The notes under the pieces: generated by a model
Database searches by the model: none
Told to the model about the DNA's origin: nothing
Seen by the model: only the letters and a program-made list of their open reading frames with translations
In this document: positions 1-10,359 of the stretch, piece by piece
How positions within the stretch are numbered: position 1 is the first letter of the stretch
Layout: each line of letters starts with the position of its first letter
NCBI GenBank assembly: GCA_024281995.1
Contig: JAMWZW010000001.1
Span: forward strand, 248,001-312,000
DNA from: Nitrosomonas sp.
Lineage (GTDB): Bacteria; Pseudomonadota; Gammaproteobacteria; Burkholderiales; Nitrosomonadaceae
DNA: 64,000 bases
Reading direction: 5' to 3'
Program-made: the position numbers and the translations under genes

Positions 1-211
1 AATTGAACATGCCTATGCGTAACAGGCGTGCAAATCGCTCATTGATGATTTCAAAAGTTGGCATTCGGCCACGTACAATACGTTCCTGAGTGCCAATGTT
101 ATAGGCCTTGATTCCACCTTTTTCTTCTTCTTTGCTTTCCTCATCGCTTTCACCAGTGGCACCTCTGAGGAGTGCATCAACTTCATCTTGTGAAAGAAAT
201 TCTTCGGACAT
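1..211 (-). CDS. fliM: Flagellar motor switch protein FliM (N-terminal part, cut by window edge)
   Basis: FliM is a C-ring protein that binds phospho-CheY and sets rotation direction. Only the first 70 codons are inside the window. They begin MSEEFLSQDEVDALLR, the conserved CheY-binding peptide at the extreme N-terminus of FliM. A Glu-rich linker and the start of the middle domain (NIGTQERIVRGRMPTFEIIN) follow. The ATG at 211-209 lies 7 bases after the fliL stop, so the two are co-transcribed, as is usual. The rest of the gene lies to the left of the window. Confidence 0.93.
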   Translation of the reverse strand, partial: MSEEFLSQDEVDALLRGATGESDEESKEEEKGGIKAYNIGTQERIVRGRMPTFEIINERFARLLRIGMFN

Positions 212-218
212 GTGAGTA

Positions 219-707
219 TTATTGAATTACAAATGATGTGAACAAGACTTCCAGAACTTCTTCTTGCAACTCGGTTTTGCTTAAGGATTGTCTAATTTCG
301 TCAACAATTTGTTGACTTAATTGTTGTTTTCCTACAACACCTGAGATTTCTGTTGCTTTCTTACTCGAAAGTAACATTAATATCCGATTACGGATTTCTG
401 GCATCTGTTTTTTGATTTCAGCGACCACAGAAGTTTCTCGAGTTTTTACAGTTAATCCGACTTGCAGATACTGACTGTTTACTTCTGGTTGTAGATTGAC
501 GGTAAAAATATCGAGATCTACAAATGTAGTTGGTTTTTCTTTAGGCTTGGCGGGCTCAGATTCATCGTCTCCCATTATTTTCATGGCATACCATGTGCCA
601 CCAGCACCAGCCCCAATAGCAATAGTTGCTATTAAAATTATCATGATTAAGCTTTTTTTATTTTTTCCTCCACCTGCATTCGGTGGCGTTTCAGCGGTTT
701 TTGACAT
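219..707 (-). CDS. fliL: Flagellar basal body-associated protein FliL
   Basis: FliL is an inner-membrane protein that surrounds the stator-rotor interface and supports torque. The 162-residue protein has a short Lys/Gly-rich cytoplasmic tail. One transmembrane helix follows at about residues 19-42, then a periplasmic stomatin-like domain with the typical VDLDIFTVNL strand. It ends FTSFVIQ, the conserved FliL C-terminus. Length is normal. It lies just upstream of fliM. A 248-bp gap separates it from fliK, so a promoter of its own is possible, but no clear sigma-54 or sigma-28 site was recognised there. Confidence 0.93.
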   Translation of the reverse strand: MSKTAETPPNAGGGKNKKSLIMIILIATIAIGAGAGGTWYAMKIMGDDESEPAKPKEKPTTFVDLDIFTVNLQPEVNSQYLQVGLTVKTRETSVVAEIKKQMPEIRNRILMLLSSKKATEISGVVGKQQLSQQIVDEIRQSLSKTELQEEVLEVLFTSFVIQ

Positions 708-955
708 TGTGCTCAGCTCCTTATTTAGATGAACACAATTATCTTAGACACAATCGTTAATCGATATGACAAATAGCAATGAATTAACATCGCTATTTTC
801 ACGTAACAAAGTTGTCAGTGGTTTGGTTGGGATTTTTTAATTGAGAAATGCTGCTGATAAAGTGCTATTTATATTTATTTTATGGAATGAGTTTAAGATT
901 CAAATAGGCGTGTTTTTTATGAAAAGTATTAACTCGTTACTTTGTTTATTAATAT

Positions 956-2122
956 TTAAGCATACGTATTGACAATACCGTGATGTTTATTTGACACAAC
1001 AGTTGTTTCAATTTGATGTGTAGCCTCTGTTTGGGTGCTTGTTGTATTGGTAATGTTTCTAGCCGGATTATATGTTTGCTGTTGTCTATTTTCTTGTTGG
1101 AATGAATCAGCGCTAACCAATACATCACCTAATTGAATGCCATTTTCGGCCATCATTTCTCTTAATCTGGGTAAAGCTTCTTCAATGGCTTCACGTACTG
1201 CTGGGTGAGGTGAGAGAAATTGTGCAGTAGCTTGGTCTTGTGTAATGCTTAACATAACCTCAACAGGGCCAAGATGAGCCGGATTTAAATGGATTTCGGC
1301 CACTTGATGTTGCTGAGAAGTTAACCACATAATTTTCTGAGCAAACTCACTTCCCCATTTGGGTTGACCTACAGCAAGATCTACTTGAGTGTTCTGCGGC
1401 CCAGGATGTGAAGAAGAAACTGCAGGAGTGTGACTTAAACTCAGCGATTGTGGCGTTGTTACAGATTCAGTTGTTGCGGAGAAGATAGTTTCTTTTGCAC
1501 TAATTTGTGAGACATCGCTTATTTCTGAAGAAAAAGGTAAAAGTTTGCCGGAAACGGCAGGATCTGCCATATCCAGTGACTGCCAAAAATCATTGGACGA
1601 ATAAACGAAATTACTTGTTAAAGGATCGGCTGCTGAAGTAACTTGTGCAAATTTTTGCTGCAAAATTTGGTTGGTAACAAGTAATGGATTGGTTGCAAGT
1701 TTGTTATCTTGAGCAACTAATGTGTTCTGAGGTAATCCTGTTAACGTTGCTGGCAGAGTTGTCGCGGTCGTTGAAATGGCCGGATTCATTATGTTGAACT
1801 GAATTAGTGATTGCTCTATGTTAGTTATATCAACAAATAGATTATTGGTGGGTATATTTGTACCAGACGTATCTGATGATGCATTTATACTTACACCATT
1901 AGTTTCCGATGAGGTCTCTTTTTCCGAAGATTCGGCTATTTTAGCGGGGGGCGTACTTGTCTCGCTCTTATGCGTTGTGTCGGATACTTCACGCTCCAAT
2001 ACTTTTGCGAATTCTTGTGTTGTGGGCTGCCGGGTGTCATTGGATGTAGAGTTGCTCACTATTGCCGGATTGTCAGTTGATGATTTAACTTGTGGTGCGG
2101 CAACTATATTCATATTTAACAT
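956..2122 (-). CDS. fliK: Flagellar hook-length control protein FliK
   Basis: FliK is the exported ruler that measures hook length and switches export specificity. The first ~240 of 388 residues are Ser/Thr/Asn/Gln-rich, low in complexity and probably disordered, as is normal for this family. The C-terminal Flg_hook domain (roughly 250-345) is well conserved, with the signature HLNPAHLGPVEVML and a later ENGIQLGDVLVS segment. A Gln/Thr-rich tail follows. It lies between fliJ and fliL, the usual position. The N-terminal two thirds diverge quickly between species, so the identification rests on the C-terminal domain and context. Confidence 0.9.
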   Translation of the reverse strand: MLNMNIVAAPQVKSSTDNPAIVSNSTSNDTRQPTTQEFAKVLEREVSDTTHKSETSTPPAKIAESSEKETSSETNGVSINASSDTSGTNIPTNNLFVDITNIEQSLIQFNIMNPAISTTATTLPATLTGLPQNTLVAQDNKLATNPLLVTNQILQQKFAQVTSAADPLTSNFVYSSNDFWQSLDMADPAVSGKLLPFSSEISDVSQISAKETIFSATTESVTTPQSLSLSHTPAVSSSHPGPQNTQVDLAVGQPKWGSEFAQKIMWLTSQQHQVAEIHLNPAHLGPVEVMLSITQDQATAQFLSPHPAVREAIEEALPRLREMMAENGIQLGDVLVSADSFQQENRQQQTYNPARNITNTTSTQTEATHQIETTVVSNKHHGIVNTYA

Positions 2123-2205
2123 AAGTTTTCGGTCTCAAGTAATTAGTTATCAAGCATTTGTAATTAAGCAATCTTTGTACCAATTTAACGCAATGTGAGA
2201 GAGCT

Positions 2206-2664
2206 TCAATTGTCTTTTTGGGAATATGGGTCACGATTGAAAACACTCGAAGCAAATTCATCTTGCAATTTTTGTTCTTTTTTTATTACTTTTTGATTTT
2301 CAGAGATTTTTTTGCGCTGAGATAAGATGTCATAGCATTTTAATTTTCTTTGATAGGATAAAAATTCATTATTTCCTACCACCTGCATGCGCTGGGTTTG
2401 CAGCACTACTTGCCGCTGTTCAGAAATAGCTGCATCGAGCTTCTCCATGAATGCAATAAAATTGAGCAATTCAATCTGATCAATGCCTGCTGCAATGGCA
2501 TTCTGCAGATTTGACTGGTAATTAGCACGATAGCGCAGAAGTAGGTTTAGTTTTTTTTCTGCAGCTTGGTGTTGCGCATTTAACTTACCTAATTTTATCG
2601 CGGAAGAATCTGTTTGCTGTTGAGCTAATTCCCGAAGTATTTTTAGCGACGATGAGGTTGACAT
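2206..2664 (-). CDS. fliJ: Flagellar export chaperone FliJ
   Basis: FliJ is a small coiled-coil protein that sits in the FliI hexamer and helps couple the export gate to proton flow. The reading frame opens further upstream, but the start MSTSSSLKILRELA at 2664 is preferred. It lies 25 bases after the fliI stop, whereas an upstream start would extend far into fliI. This gives 152 residues, close to the usual ~147. The protein is almost entirely helical, rich in Gln, Lys and Glu, as expected for the two-helix coiled coil. The assignment rests on fold, size and position after fliI, because FliJ sequences are poorly conserved. Confidence 0.88.
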   Translation of the reverse strand: MSTSSSLKILRELAQQQTDSSAIKLGKLNAQHQAAEKKLNLLLRYRANYQSNLQNAIAAGIDQIELLNFIAFMEKLDAAISEQRQVVLQTQRMQVVGNNEFLSYQRKLKCYDILSQRKKISENQKVIKKEQKLQDEFASSVFNRDPYSQKDN

Positions 2665-2689
2665 AAATATTATCGTTGAAGATGCAAGC

Positions 2690-4096
2690 TCATTCGCTGT
2701 CAAATAGCCTTGTAAGCTTTTCAATACTATCTGTAAGGCTTTCACGTTGAGACATTTCTTGATTTAAAAATTGCTCAAACGCTGGATATAGTTTAATCGC
2801 CCAGTCCAGTTCTGGATCTGAACCCGGAACGTATGCGCCAACGCTAATCAAATCATGACTTCGTTGATAGCGGGAATAAAGGTTTTTGAATTGCCTGGCC
2901 ATGTGAATTTGTTGTTGTGAAACTACGCTGGTCATGGTACGGCTGATCGAAGCTTCGATATCGATTGCCGGATAATGCCCAGCTTCTGCCAATCTGCGCG
3001 ATAACACGATATGTCCATCGAGAATAGCGCGGGCGCTATCCACTATGGGGTCGTTTTGGTCGTCACCCTCAGCCAATACGGTATAGAAAGCTGTAATCGA
3101 GCCACTGTTGTGATTTCCATTGCCTGCGCGCTCTACTAATTGGGGTAATTTGGCAAAGACAGAGGGTGGATATCCCTTGGTTGCTGGCGGTTCGCCGATA
3201 GCTAGGGATATTTCCCGCTGTGCCATGGCATAACGGGTCAACGAGTCCATAATGAGTAATACATGTTTGCCGCTGTCGCGAAAATATTCCGCAATGGCCG
3301 TGGCGTAGGCTGCACCTTGTAAACGTAATAATGGAGAGGTATCGGCAGGCGCAGCAATGACCACGGAACGAGCCAATCCTTCTTCACCCAGAATATTTTC
3401 TATGAAGTCTTTAACTTCGCGTCCCCGCTCTCCAATTAAGCCGACAACAATTACATCTGCAGTGGTGTAACGTGCCATCATACCAAGCAACACACTTTTG
3501 CCAACACCACTACCGGCAAACAAGCCCATGCGTTGACCTCGCCCAACAGTGAGAAGTGCGTTAATTGCGCATACGCCAACATCGAGTGGCTGGGTAACTG
3601 GAATTCGCTCTAACGGGTTATATGGCCGACTGTACAATGGAACGTTGTGTTCTGCCCTTGTAGAACCAAGCTGATCTAGTGGCTCACCCAGTCCATTTAA
3701 AACACGACCGAGTAACTCAGGTCCAACAGCTACATGTTTGGCACGATCAGCTGCACGTCTTCGTGGGTGGAAATAATTTCCAAGTTTAGGCGGGTCGGCA
3801 ACAATCTCTGTAGCAACTACTTTTGCTCCTGGAGATAACCCATACACGTCACTGGATGGCATCAGAAAGAGACGATCGCCAGCAAAACCAACAACTTCGG
3901 CGGAAGCACTATAGCCGTTCGATAGATAAATAGTACAGCTGCTGCCCACGGCTAATCTAAGTCCAACCGCCTCAATCACCAGTCCTGACACGCGTGTGAT
4001 CGTGCCACTGAGCAATAGTGGATTACAAGGCGCAATAAGTTGAGCGCAATTATTTAAGTAATTGTTCCACTGTTGATGGCGACCAGGGTTAGTCAT
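2690..4096 (-). CDS. fliI: Flagellum-specific ATPase FliI
   Basis: FliI is the ATPase of the flagellar type III export apparatus, related to F1-beta. The start [10 protein letters not shown] at 4096 overlaps the fliH stop by 8 bases and gives 468 residues, the normal size. The longer frame begins inside fliH and its extra residues are not FliI-like. Visible motifs are the Walker A GSGVGKS (Lys near residue 200), catalytic [10 protein letters not shown], Walker [12 protein letters not shown], and the [16 protein letters not shown] segment typical of FliI/T3SS ATPases. It sits in a fliH-fliI-fliJ transcription unit whose products form the export ATPase complex. Confidence 0.96.
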   Translation of the reverse strand: MTNPGRHQQWNNYLNNCAQLIAPCNPLLLSGTITRVSGLVIEAVGLRLAVGSSCTIYLSNGYSASAEVVGFAGDRLFLMPSSDVYGLSPGAKVVATEIVADPPKLGNYFHPRRRAADRAKHVAVGPELLGRVLNGLGEPLDQLGSTRAEHNVPLYSRPYNPLERIPVTQPLDVGVCAINALLTVGRGQRMGLFAGSGVGKSVLLGMMARYTTADVIVVGLIGERGREVKDFIENILGEEGLARSVVIAAPADTSPLLRLQGAAYATAIAEYFRDSGKHVLLIMDSLTRYAMAQREISLAIGEPPATKGYPPSVFAKLPQLVERAGNGNHNSGSITAFYTVLAEGDDQNDPIVDSARAILDGHIVLSRRLAEAGHYPAIDIEASISRTMTSVVSQQQIHMARQFKNLYSRYQRSHDLISVGAYVPGSDPELDWAIKLYPAFEQFLNQEMSQRESLTDSIEKLTRLFDSE

Positions 4097-4790
4097 TTTT
4101 TTCAAGCCAGTCGGCATTTTGACCAAGTGCTGACAATATTTTTTGCCAGCGCACCTCCAGGCTTGCATCGATTTCACTGCCATTGACTTCGATGCGGCAA
4201 CCTCCTGGAAGCAATTGCTCATCTTCTCGAATAGACCAATTATCTTGTGCCAATTGATTTTCCATGTGCGAGCGGATTATTTTTGCATCATCAGGATGTA
4301 AGTAAAGCCTTGGTTGTTGCAGTACACAAGGCAAGTTTTTAATCGCATCTTGCACGATAGGTAAGATAAATTCAGGTTTAATAATGAGTGCTCGGCCGAT
4401 CATTTTTTTGCTCAGTGCAATCGCCAAACTTAAAAGTTCGTCTGCAACTTCCTGATCGAGTCTTTGCAAATCTTGATTGAGGTGGGATAGTAATGTTTGA
4501 AGATGTGTTGCTTCATTTTTAATCTCAGCTTCAGCCACTTTTTTGCCTTCTGTGTATCCTTTTTCAGTGCCTTCTTGAAAACCGGCAGCATATCCGTCTT
4601 TTCGGGCATTTTGGAAGATTGCCGCAATTTCTGCATCAGTCGGTAAGGTAATTTGCTTGTTTACCTGAGCATCGCTTTGTCCTTCAGTTGAATGTTTTTT
4701 TTGAATCAAATCTGAGGTTTCCAAAGAATCCATTTTCCATCGCTGATAGGAAGTGAGTTTTTCTCTTGGAATAAAACTATTTGTTGTCAT
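4089..4790 (-). CDS. fliH: Flagellar assembly protein FliH
   Basis: FliH is the regulator and peripheral stalk of the FliI ATPase. The 233-residue protein starts with the typical N-terminal segment [16 protein letters not shown] Gly-spaced helix follows ([20 protein letters not shown], the GxxxG repeats of FliH), then a C-terminal domain similar to the V/F-ATPase E/delta subunits. Its 3' end overlaps fliI by 8 bases, which suggests translational coupling. The gap to fliG upstream is 77 bases. Confidence 0.93.
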   Translation of the reverse strand: MTTNSFIPREKLTSYQRWKMDSLETSDLIQKKHSTEGQSDAQVNKQITLPTDAEIAAIFQNARKDGYAAGFQEGTEKGYTEGKKVAEAEIKNEATHLQTLLSHLNQDLQRLDQEVADELLSLAIALSKKMIGRALIIKPEFILPIVQDAIKNLPCVLQQPRLYLHPDDAKIIRSHMENQLAQDNWSIREDEQLLPGGCRIEVNGSEIDASLEVRWQKILSALGQNADWLEKND

Positions 4791-4867
4791 TGATAACCCT
4801 TTGTTGCGACAATAAACGGTAAGTGTTTTATTGAAATTTGATGAATGAGCCTATCAAAAAGTAATCC

Positions 4868-5863
4868 CTAAACAAAGTTATCTTCACCTTTCCCCCCCAG
4901 TACGATTTGTCCATCGTCAGCCAATTTTCGTAGGGTTTTTAGGATTTCTTTTTGCTCTGCTTCTACTTCAGATACACGCACTGGACCTTTACTTTCAAGA
5001 TCTTCTCTGAGTGCCTCAGCAGCACGCTGTGACATATTTTTGAAAATTTTCTTGCGTAATTCTTCCTGTGCGCCTTTCAAGGCGATAATTAGGGATTCTG
5101 ACTGAACTTCTCTGAGTAGTAATTGAATACCATGATCATCAATATCAATAAGATTATCGAATACGAACATCTCATCCATGATTTTTTGTGCCAATTCTTC
5201 ATCGAATTGCTTGATATTGTCTATAACACTGGTTTCCTGAGCAGTCGGAACAAAATTGAGAATTTCTGCTGCTGCACGTACACCGCCCATTGCGGATTTA
5301 CGAAGATTATTACTTCCTGATAGCAGTTTTGTCAGTACGTCATTAAGTTCGCGCAGTGCGTCTGGTTGAATGCTATCCAGGGTTGCGATGCGTAATAAGG
5401 TGTCGTTACGCAACCGTTCTGTGAATAGGCTCAAAATTTCACTGGCTTGATCACGTTCCAAATGAACAAGAATAGTTGCAATAATCTGTGGATGCTCATC
5501 TTTGATCAATTCTGCTACTGAAGGTGCATCCATCCACTTTAATCCTTCGATGCCGCTGGTATCGCCGCCTTGTAGAATGCGATCAATAAGATTGGCTGCT
5601 TTTTCGTCACCTAGTGCGCTGGTTAAGACTTTACGTATGTAATCTGCTGAATCCTGTCCCAATGTAGTCCTTCCTTCGGCTTCATTACAGAATTCTGCGA
5701 GTATGTTTTCAATCTCCGGGCGTGTCACATTTTGTAAGCTAGACATAGCTTCCCCTAGCTTTTGTACCTCTTTGGGACCGAGTAATTTAATTACCGATGC
5801 AGCTTCCTGCTCACCTAGAGACATAAGCAAAATGGCGCTTTTTTTGATACCTTCTTCATCCAT
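4868..5863 (-). CDS. fliG: Flagellar motor switch protein FliG
   Basis: FliG is the C-ring protein that contacts the stator and makes torque. All three armadillo-like domains are present in 331 residues. The middle domain carries the conserved EHPQ motif (KDEHPQIIATILVHL). The C-terminal domain has the charged torque helix (LIIALKGAQEELRKKIFKNMSQRAAEALREDL, read as consecutive blocks). The N-terminal domain (GIKKSAILLMSLGEQEA) binds FliF. Its start overlaps the end of fliF by 8 bases. The gene is intact. Confidence 0.96.
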   Translation of the reverse strand: MDEEGIKKSAILLMSLGEQEAASVIKLLGPKEVQKLGEAMSSLQNVTRPEIENILAEFCNEAEGRTTLGQDSADYIRKVLTSALGDEKAANLIDRILQGGDTSGIEGLKWMDAPSVAELIKDEHPQIIATILVHLERDQASEILSLFTERLRNDTLLRIATLDSIQPDALRELNDVLTKLLSGSNNLRKSAMGGVRAAAEILNFVPTAQETSVIDNIKQFDEELAQKIMDEMFVFDNLIDIDDHGIQLLLREVQSESLIIALKGAQEELRKKIFKNMSQRAAEALREDLESKGPVRVSEVEAEQKEILKTLRKLADDGQIVLGGKGEDNFV

Positions 5864-7565
5864 TCTTGGTTACCCAGTCTTTGACAACGTTCGCGACAAT
5901 AGCTGGCTCATCTAAGGCTAATTGCTTAGCTTTCTTAAGATTTTCTTCAAAAATAGTTTTTTGAAGCGCGTGAATTGCTGCCTCATTAATTTGCCCGGGC
6001 AATTGCTCCAATACAGTTCCATCCGCCGCGACATTGCTGGTTTTATCCGGCAGGGCGGGGGTTGTTGACTGAGCTAAGCTTTTGAGAAACGGGCGAAAGA
6101 TTTTTAATAAGAAAAACAATACCACAATCGCAATTAATAATTGTTTTCCAATTTCTTGAGCTAGCATCATTACATCGGGATCTTTCCATAATGGAACATC
6201 CGTTATGGGTTCAGTATCGTTAGTGAATAAGCTATTCGTTACAGTCAATGAATCTCCGCGTTTCTCGTTATAACCCATCGCTTCTTTGACAAGGTTATTG
6301 ATTTCCTTGATTTCTTCTGCTGTCAATGGCTCATATGAGACTTCACCGTTTTCATCGGTTTTCTTACGATAATTGACAACGACTGCCGCGGTAAGCCGTT
6401 TGATATTTCCGCTAGATTGCTGTGTATGTTGTACTGTTTTGTCTACTTCATAATTGATAGTAGATTCTTTTTTCTTATCCGTAGGTAATTGCGGTGCTTT
6501 ATTGGCAGCATCTTCATTTTCAGCATTTCCGCCATCAGCTTTTTTTCCACCAACTTCAATAGGTGCTGTAGCAGGTTCAGGTGGACGGTTTGTTAAAGCG
6601 CCAGGAATTCCGCCGTCAATTTTCGAGCCCATAGAAGCCGATTCGAATGTTTTCTGACTGCGAATCGTTGCCGCATCAGATTCGGTGTTGTTGGGGCGAT
6701 AGATTTCTTCAGCACGCTCGATTCGAGAAAAATCCATATCTGCAGTTACTTGCGCACGCACGTTGGTTGCACCCGTAATAGGTATCAGAATAGTCTCAAT
6801 ACGACGGATATAGTTTTCTTCAAGTTCTTGTATATATTCGAGTTGCTTGGCATCGAAACGCGTATCCTGTTTATTATCATTCTGCGTGCTGAGCAAATTG
6901 CCATTTTGATCAACAACCGTTACATTTTTAACAGGTAGATTAGGTACACTGCTCGACATCAAGTGCACGATTGCGCTAACTTGTTCTATGCTTAAAACTC
7001 TTCCGGGATGTAAATTGAGCAAAACAGATACACTGGGTTGTTGCTTTTCTCTTGAAAATACCGAAGGTTTCGCAATTGCTAAGTGAACGCGCGCACTTTG
7101 TACGGCCGATAGGGATTGAACGGAGCGAGCCAGCTCCCCTTCTAGTGCACGCTGATAATTGACTTGCTCCAAAAATTGACTGGAACCAAATTTTTGATTT
7201 TCCATCAATTCGAATCCTGGCAAGCTGCCTTTAGGTAATCCTTGGCCAGCTAGTCGTAGTCGTACTTCGTGAACTTGTTTTTCGGGAATTAAGATCGCTC
7301 CACCACTTTCAGAAAATTTGTAGGGTATGTTCATTTGCTGCAGGGTGTTAATGATAGCGGCACCATCCTGATCGGACACATTGTTATAGAGCGTGCGGTA
7401 ATTGGGTGTCTGACTCCATAATAAAGCACCTATTAGCAATGCGACAACAGCTGCAGCTGCCAGAATCAAGCCGACTTTCTTTTGATTCGATAACTGACTA
7501 AGCTGTGCCAACTTTAATGTCTGAGTTGGTGTTGTCGTATTAGATTCACTGGGTACCGTTGCCAC
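5856..7565 (-). CDS. fliF: Flagellar MS-ring protein FliF
   Basis: FliF forms the MS ring in the inner membrane, the base for C-ring and export gate assembly. It has 569 residues, the usual size. There is an N-terminal transmembrane helix at ~31-51 (VGLILAAAAVVALLIGALLW), YscJ-type ring-building domains (for example GLPKGSLPGFELME, FLEQVNYQRALEGELARS), a periplasmic Asn/Ala/Lys-rich linker and a second helix near 460-480. A cytoplasmic tail that binds FliG ends the protein. It is the first gene of the leftward flagellar unit. The 196-bp gap to the divergent kinase gene should hold promoters for both directions, but no clear consensus was recognised. Confidence 0.96.
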   Translation of the reverse strand: MATVPSESNTTTPTQTLKLAQLSQLSNQKKVGLILAAAAVVALLIGALLWSQTPNYRTLYNNVSDQDGAAIINTLQQMNIPYKFSESGGAILIPEKQVHEVRLRLAGQGLPKGSLPGFELMENQKFGSSQFLEQVNYQRALEGELARSVQSLSAVQSARVHLAIAKPSVFSREKQQPSVSVLLNLHPGRVLSIEQVSAIVHLMSSSVPNLPVKNVTVVDQNGNLLSTQNDNKQDTRFDAKQLEYIQELEENYIRRIETILIPITGATNVRAQVTADMDFSRIERAEEIYRPNNTESDAATIRSQKTFESASMGSKIDGGIPGALTNRPPEPATAPIEVGGKKADGGNAENEDAANKAPQLPTDKKKESTINYEVDKTVQHTQQSSGNIKRLTAAVVVNYRKKTDENGEVSYEPLTAEEIKEINNLVKEAMGYNEKRGDSLTVTNSLFTNDTEPITDVPLWKDPDVMMLAQEIGKQLLIAIVVLFFLLKIFRPFLKSLAQSTTPALPDKTSNVAADGTVLEQLPGQINEAAIHALQKTIFEENLKKAKQLALDEPAIVANVVKDWVTKNG

Positions 7566-7761
7566 GAACTGTTCTCCTGCGCAATTCTTGCTAATTCATT
7601 AATGATTTTATGCAATAGAGTTTTATTGATGCGATGATTATCAATAAATTTATGCAATCTGAATGCTCAAATAGAATAGATTTGCCTCCCTTATTCGGAT
7701 CATTAGAAGGGTTAATGTAAGTGTTAAGCTACGGGCAATTCTTAAAAATGCCATTTAACCC

Positions 7762-8955
7762 GTGCAATCAAATAAAATCAGTGAGATTAAACCTGTTGCT
7801 ACAGATCAGAAACAACTGCAGCTTGCGTTTGCTGCTTTTAATGAAGCATCTGAGCAACTTTCTGGCGTGTATCAACAATTACAACACCAAGTGGCTGAGT
7901 TGACCCGTGAGCTGGTACTTGCTAATGGTGAGTTGCACAAGCAACTGATGGAAAAAGAAGATTTATCCCGACGCTTGAGTTCCCTGTTAAATGCTTTACC
8001 TGGTGGTGTTCTGGCATTGAATGTGCATGAAGTTATTGAGCAAGTGAATCCGGCTGCTGCCGTTATACTTGGAATACCTTTACTTGGACTGACGTGGCAG
8101 CAAATTATCCAGGAACGCTTATTGCCGACAACGGTTACCAATGAGTGGTATGTAGGTCAGCAGAAAGAAATCGATCAGCGTCGCCGTATCCGTGTCGAAA
8201 GCAGTGCACCCGATTCAATTGGAAGGCGGATACTGCTCGTAAATGATATTACTGATGCTTATACCGTTCAGGAAAAAATAAGGCGTAATCAGCGTTTGAC
8301 TGCGATGGGTGAGATGGCGGCGAATCTTGCGCATCAGTTACGTACTCCACTTGCAACTGCACTACTTTATGCCAATCATCTTAAAAGCGATGCATTGACT
8401 GTCGAAGAGCGTCAGAAATTTGCTACTAAGACCATTGAACGGTTGCATCATTTAGAGCATTTGACAAAAGACATGTTGCGCTTTGTAAAAGGTGAGACTA
8501 CGCAACTAGAAAATATCCTGGTAAGTGACTTGTTAATAGAGTTGCAGCAAGTCATTGAACCACAACTAAAATCACTTAATTTGCAATTAATTGTCCGGGA
8601 TTTGAGTAAAACAGAACAGCTGATGACGGATCGCCAAGCATTGTGCGGGGCGATGATCAATTTACTTGAGAATGCCATGCAAGTTTCTTCACCGGGCGAT
8701 CATATTATTTTAACCGGAAGTGTGGATGCCGACAGTATTGTTCTAAGTGTTCGTGATGATGGGCCGGGTGTGGATGTGGCACTGCAAGAAAGATTATTTG
8801 AACCTTTTTTTACGACACGCTCAGAAGGAACTGGATTGGGCCTTGCTATAGTTCGAGGCGTGATTCAATCGATGGGTGGTACCGTACAGATTCATTCACT
8901 TCCTAAAGCAGGGAGCGAGTTTGTGGTGCGTTTGCCAAGGAACAAAGGAGATTGA
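7762..8955 (+). CDS. fleS: PAS-containing sensor histidine kinase, FleS/FlrB type
   Basis: Soluble histidine kinase of 397 residues that probably phosphorylates the adjacent response regulator to switch on middle flagellar genes. The start is GTG. Order of domains: N-terminal coiled coil (~20-75), one PAS domain (~72-150), HisKA with the phospho-accepting His191 in MAANLAHQLRTPL, then HATPase_c with NLLENAMQ, DDGPGVD and GTGLGLAI boxes. No membrane segment is seen, as in FleS/FlrB. It is divergent from fliF, and its stop is 4 bases before the regulator start. The specific flagellar role is inferred from context. Confidence 0.88.
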   Translation: MQSNKISEIKPVATDQKQLQLAFAAFNEASEQLSGVYQQLQHQVAELTRELVLANGELHKQLMEKEDLSRRLSSLLNALPGGVLALNVHEVIEQVNPAAAVILGIPLLGLTWQQIIQERLLPTTVTNEWYVGQQKEIDQRRRIRVESSAPDSIGRRILLVNDITDAYTVQEKIRRNQRLTAMGEMAANLAHQLRTPLATALLYANHLKSDALTVEERQKFATKTIERLHHLEHLTKDMLRFVKGETTQLENILVSDLLIELQQVIEPQLKSLNLQLIVRDLSKTEQLMTDRQALCGAMINLLENAMQVSSPGDHIILTGSVDADSIVLSVRDDGPGVDVALQERLFEPFFTTRSEGTGLGLAIVRGVIQSMGGTVQIHSLPKAGSEFVVRLPRNKGD

Positions 8956-8959
8956 CATT

Positions 8960-10267
8960 ATGAAAATATTACCAGTTTTGGTGGTGGAAGATGATCATGA
9001 TTTACTGGAGGCGATATGTACTACCATAAAGTTAGCTGGTTATCAGGCAGTAGCAGCATCAAATGGCAATGATGCCCTAGCGATGCTGCAAGATTGCCAA
9101 ATTGGTATAGTGGTGAGCGATGTGCAGATGAAGCCGATTGATGGACTTACGTTATTAAAAAAAATTAAAACATTTAATCCTGAGTTGCCAGTGCTGTTGA
9201 TGACTGCTTATAGAGAAATCGATAAAGCGGTTGATGCAATGCGATTAGGTGCTTGTGACTACTTGCTGAAACCATTTGATCCAGACAGTTTAATGGAGCA
9301 TATTAAACGATATGCGTTGTTAGAGTCTGAGTCGGATGAACAAGTTGTTGCTAGAGATCCACGCACACGGACATTACTGTCGCTTGCTAAACGAGTAGCA
9401 AAATCGCCAGCGACAGTTATGCTGACAGGTGAGAGCGGATGTGGAAAAGAAGTGATCGCACGTTTTATTCATCAACATTCATTACGTTTTTCCAAGCCGT
9501 TCATTGCCATAAATTGTGCTGCTATTCCAGAGAATTTGCTTGAAGCCACCCTGTTTGGTTATGAGAAAGGAGCGTTTACCGGTGCATCACAAGCACAGCA
9601 AGGAAAATTTGAGCAAGCGGAAGGTGGTACGTTGCTGTTAGATGAAATTTCAGAAATGCCTTTGGGATTACAAGCAAAATTATTGCGAGTACTTCAGGAA
9701 AGAGAAGTAGAAAGAGTAGGTGGACATAAAACAATTAAATTGGATATTCGTGTTTTGGCAACTTCGAATCGTGATATGAGGAGAATGGTTCAGAATGGTC
9801 AATTCCGTGAAGATCTGTACTATCGGCTTAATGTGTTTCCAATAGAAATTCCATCACTACGTGAGCGACCAATGGATATTGAACCGCTTGTGCGTAAAAC
9901 TCTGGAAGCAGCAACAATTGATCGAGGGCGAACGCCATATAAAATAACACAAGCAGCTATGGACAAGCTGATTCAATATTCCTGGCCTGGGAATGTGAGG
10001 GAGCTAGAAAATGTAATGCAGCGTGCCATGATTTTGGCAAATGATAGTGTTGAAGCTGAACACATTGATTTGCCAAAAATCGATACTTGTTCTCAGACCG
10101 ACGAAAATGGCGTGGAACTTGCTTCGCAAGATATGAAAGCACTCGAGCGCAAACATATTTTAGAAACTCTCGCAGCCGTTAATGGTTCTCGCAAGTTAGC
10201 CGTTAAAAGGCTAGGAATTTCTGAGCGGACGTTGCGCTACAAATTGCAGCAGTATCGCACAAGCTAG
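8960..10267 (+). CDS. fleR: Sigma-54-dependent response regulator, FleR/FlrC type
   Basis: NtrC-family activator of 435 residues. The receiver domain carries phospho-acceptor Asp54 in IVVSDVQM. The central AAA+ domain shows Walker A GESGCGKE and the sigma-54-contacting GAFTGA loop. A C-terminal Fis-type helix-turn-helix (AVKRLGISERTLRYKLQQY) follows. The ATG at 8960 is chosen because a good ribosome site (aaaggag, 8944-8950) precedes it and the receiver fold starts at once. A longer frame from 8876 would lie inside the kinase gene. Together with the kinase it probably controls RpoN-dependent flagellar promoters. Confidence 0.92.
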   Translation: MKILPVLVVEDDHDLLEAICTTIKLAGYQAVAASNGNDALAMLQDCQIGIVVSDVQMKPIDGLTLLKKIKTFNPELPVLLMTAYREIDKAVDAMRLGACDYLLKPFDPDSLMEHIKRYALLESESDEQVVARDPRTRTLLSLAKRVAKSPATVMLTGESGCGKEVIARFIHQHSLRFSKPFIAINCAAIPENLLEATLFGYEKGAFTGASQAQQGKFEQAEGGTLLLDEISEMPLGLQAKLLRVLQEREVERVGGHKTIKLDIRVLATSNRDMRRMVQNGQFREDLYYRLNVFPIEIPSLRERPMDIEPLVRKTLEAATIDRGRTPYKITQAAMDKLIQYSWPGNVRELENVMQRAMILANDSVEAEHIDLPKIDTCSQTDENGVELASQDMKALERKHILETLAAVNGSRKLAVKRLGISERTLRYKLQQYRTS

Positions 10268-10359
10268 AGAGTACTCAAATAAGGGTCAATCTGATTAGCA
10301 AAGTTGTTTGGAGTTTTAGTTTTTGAAAGATATTTGACGAGTTAAGAAGGAGTAAATTT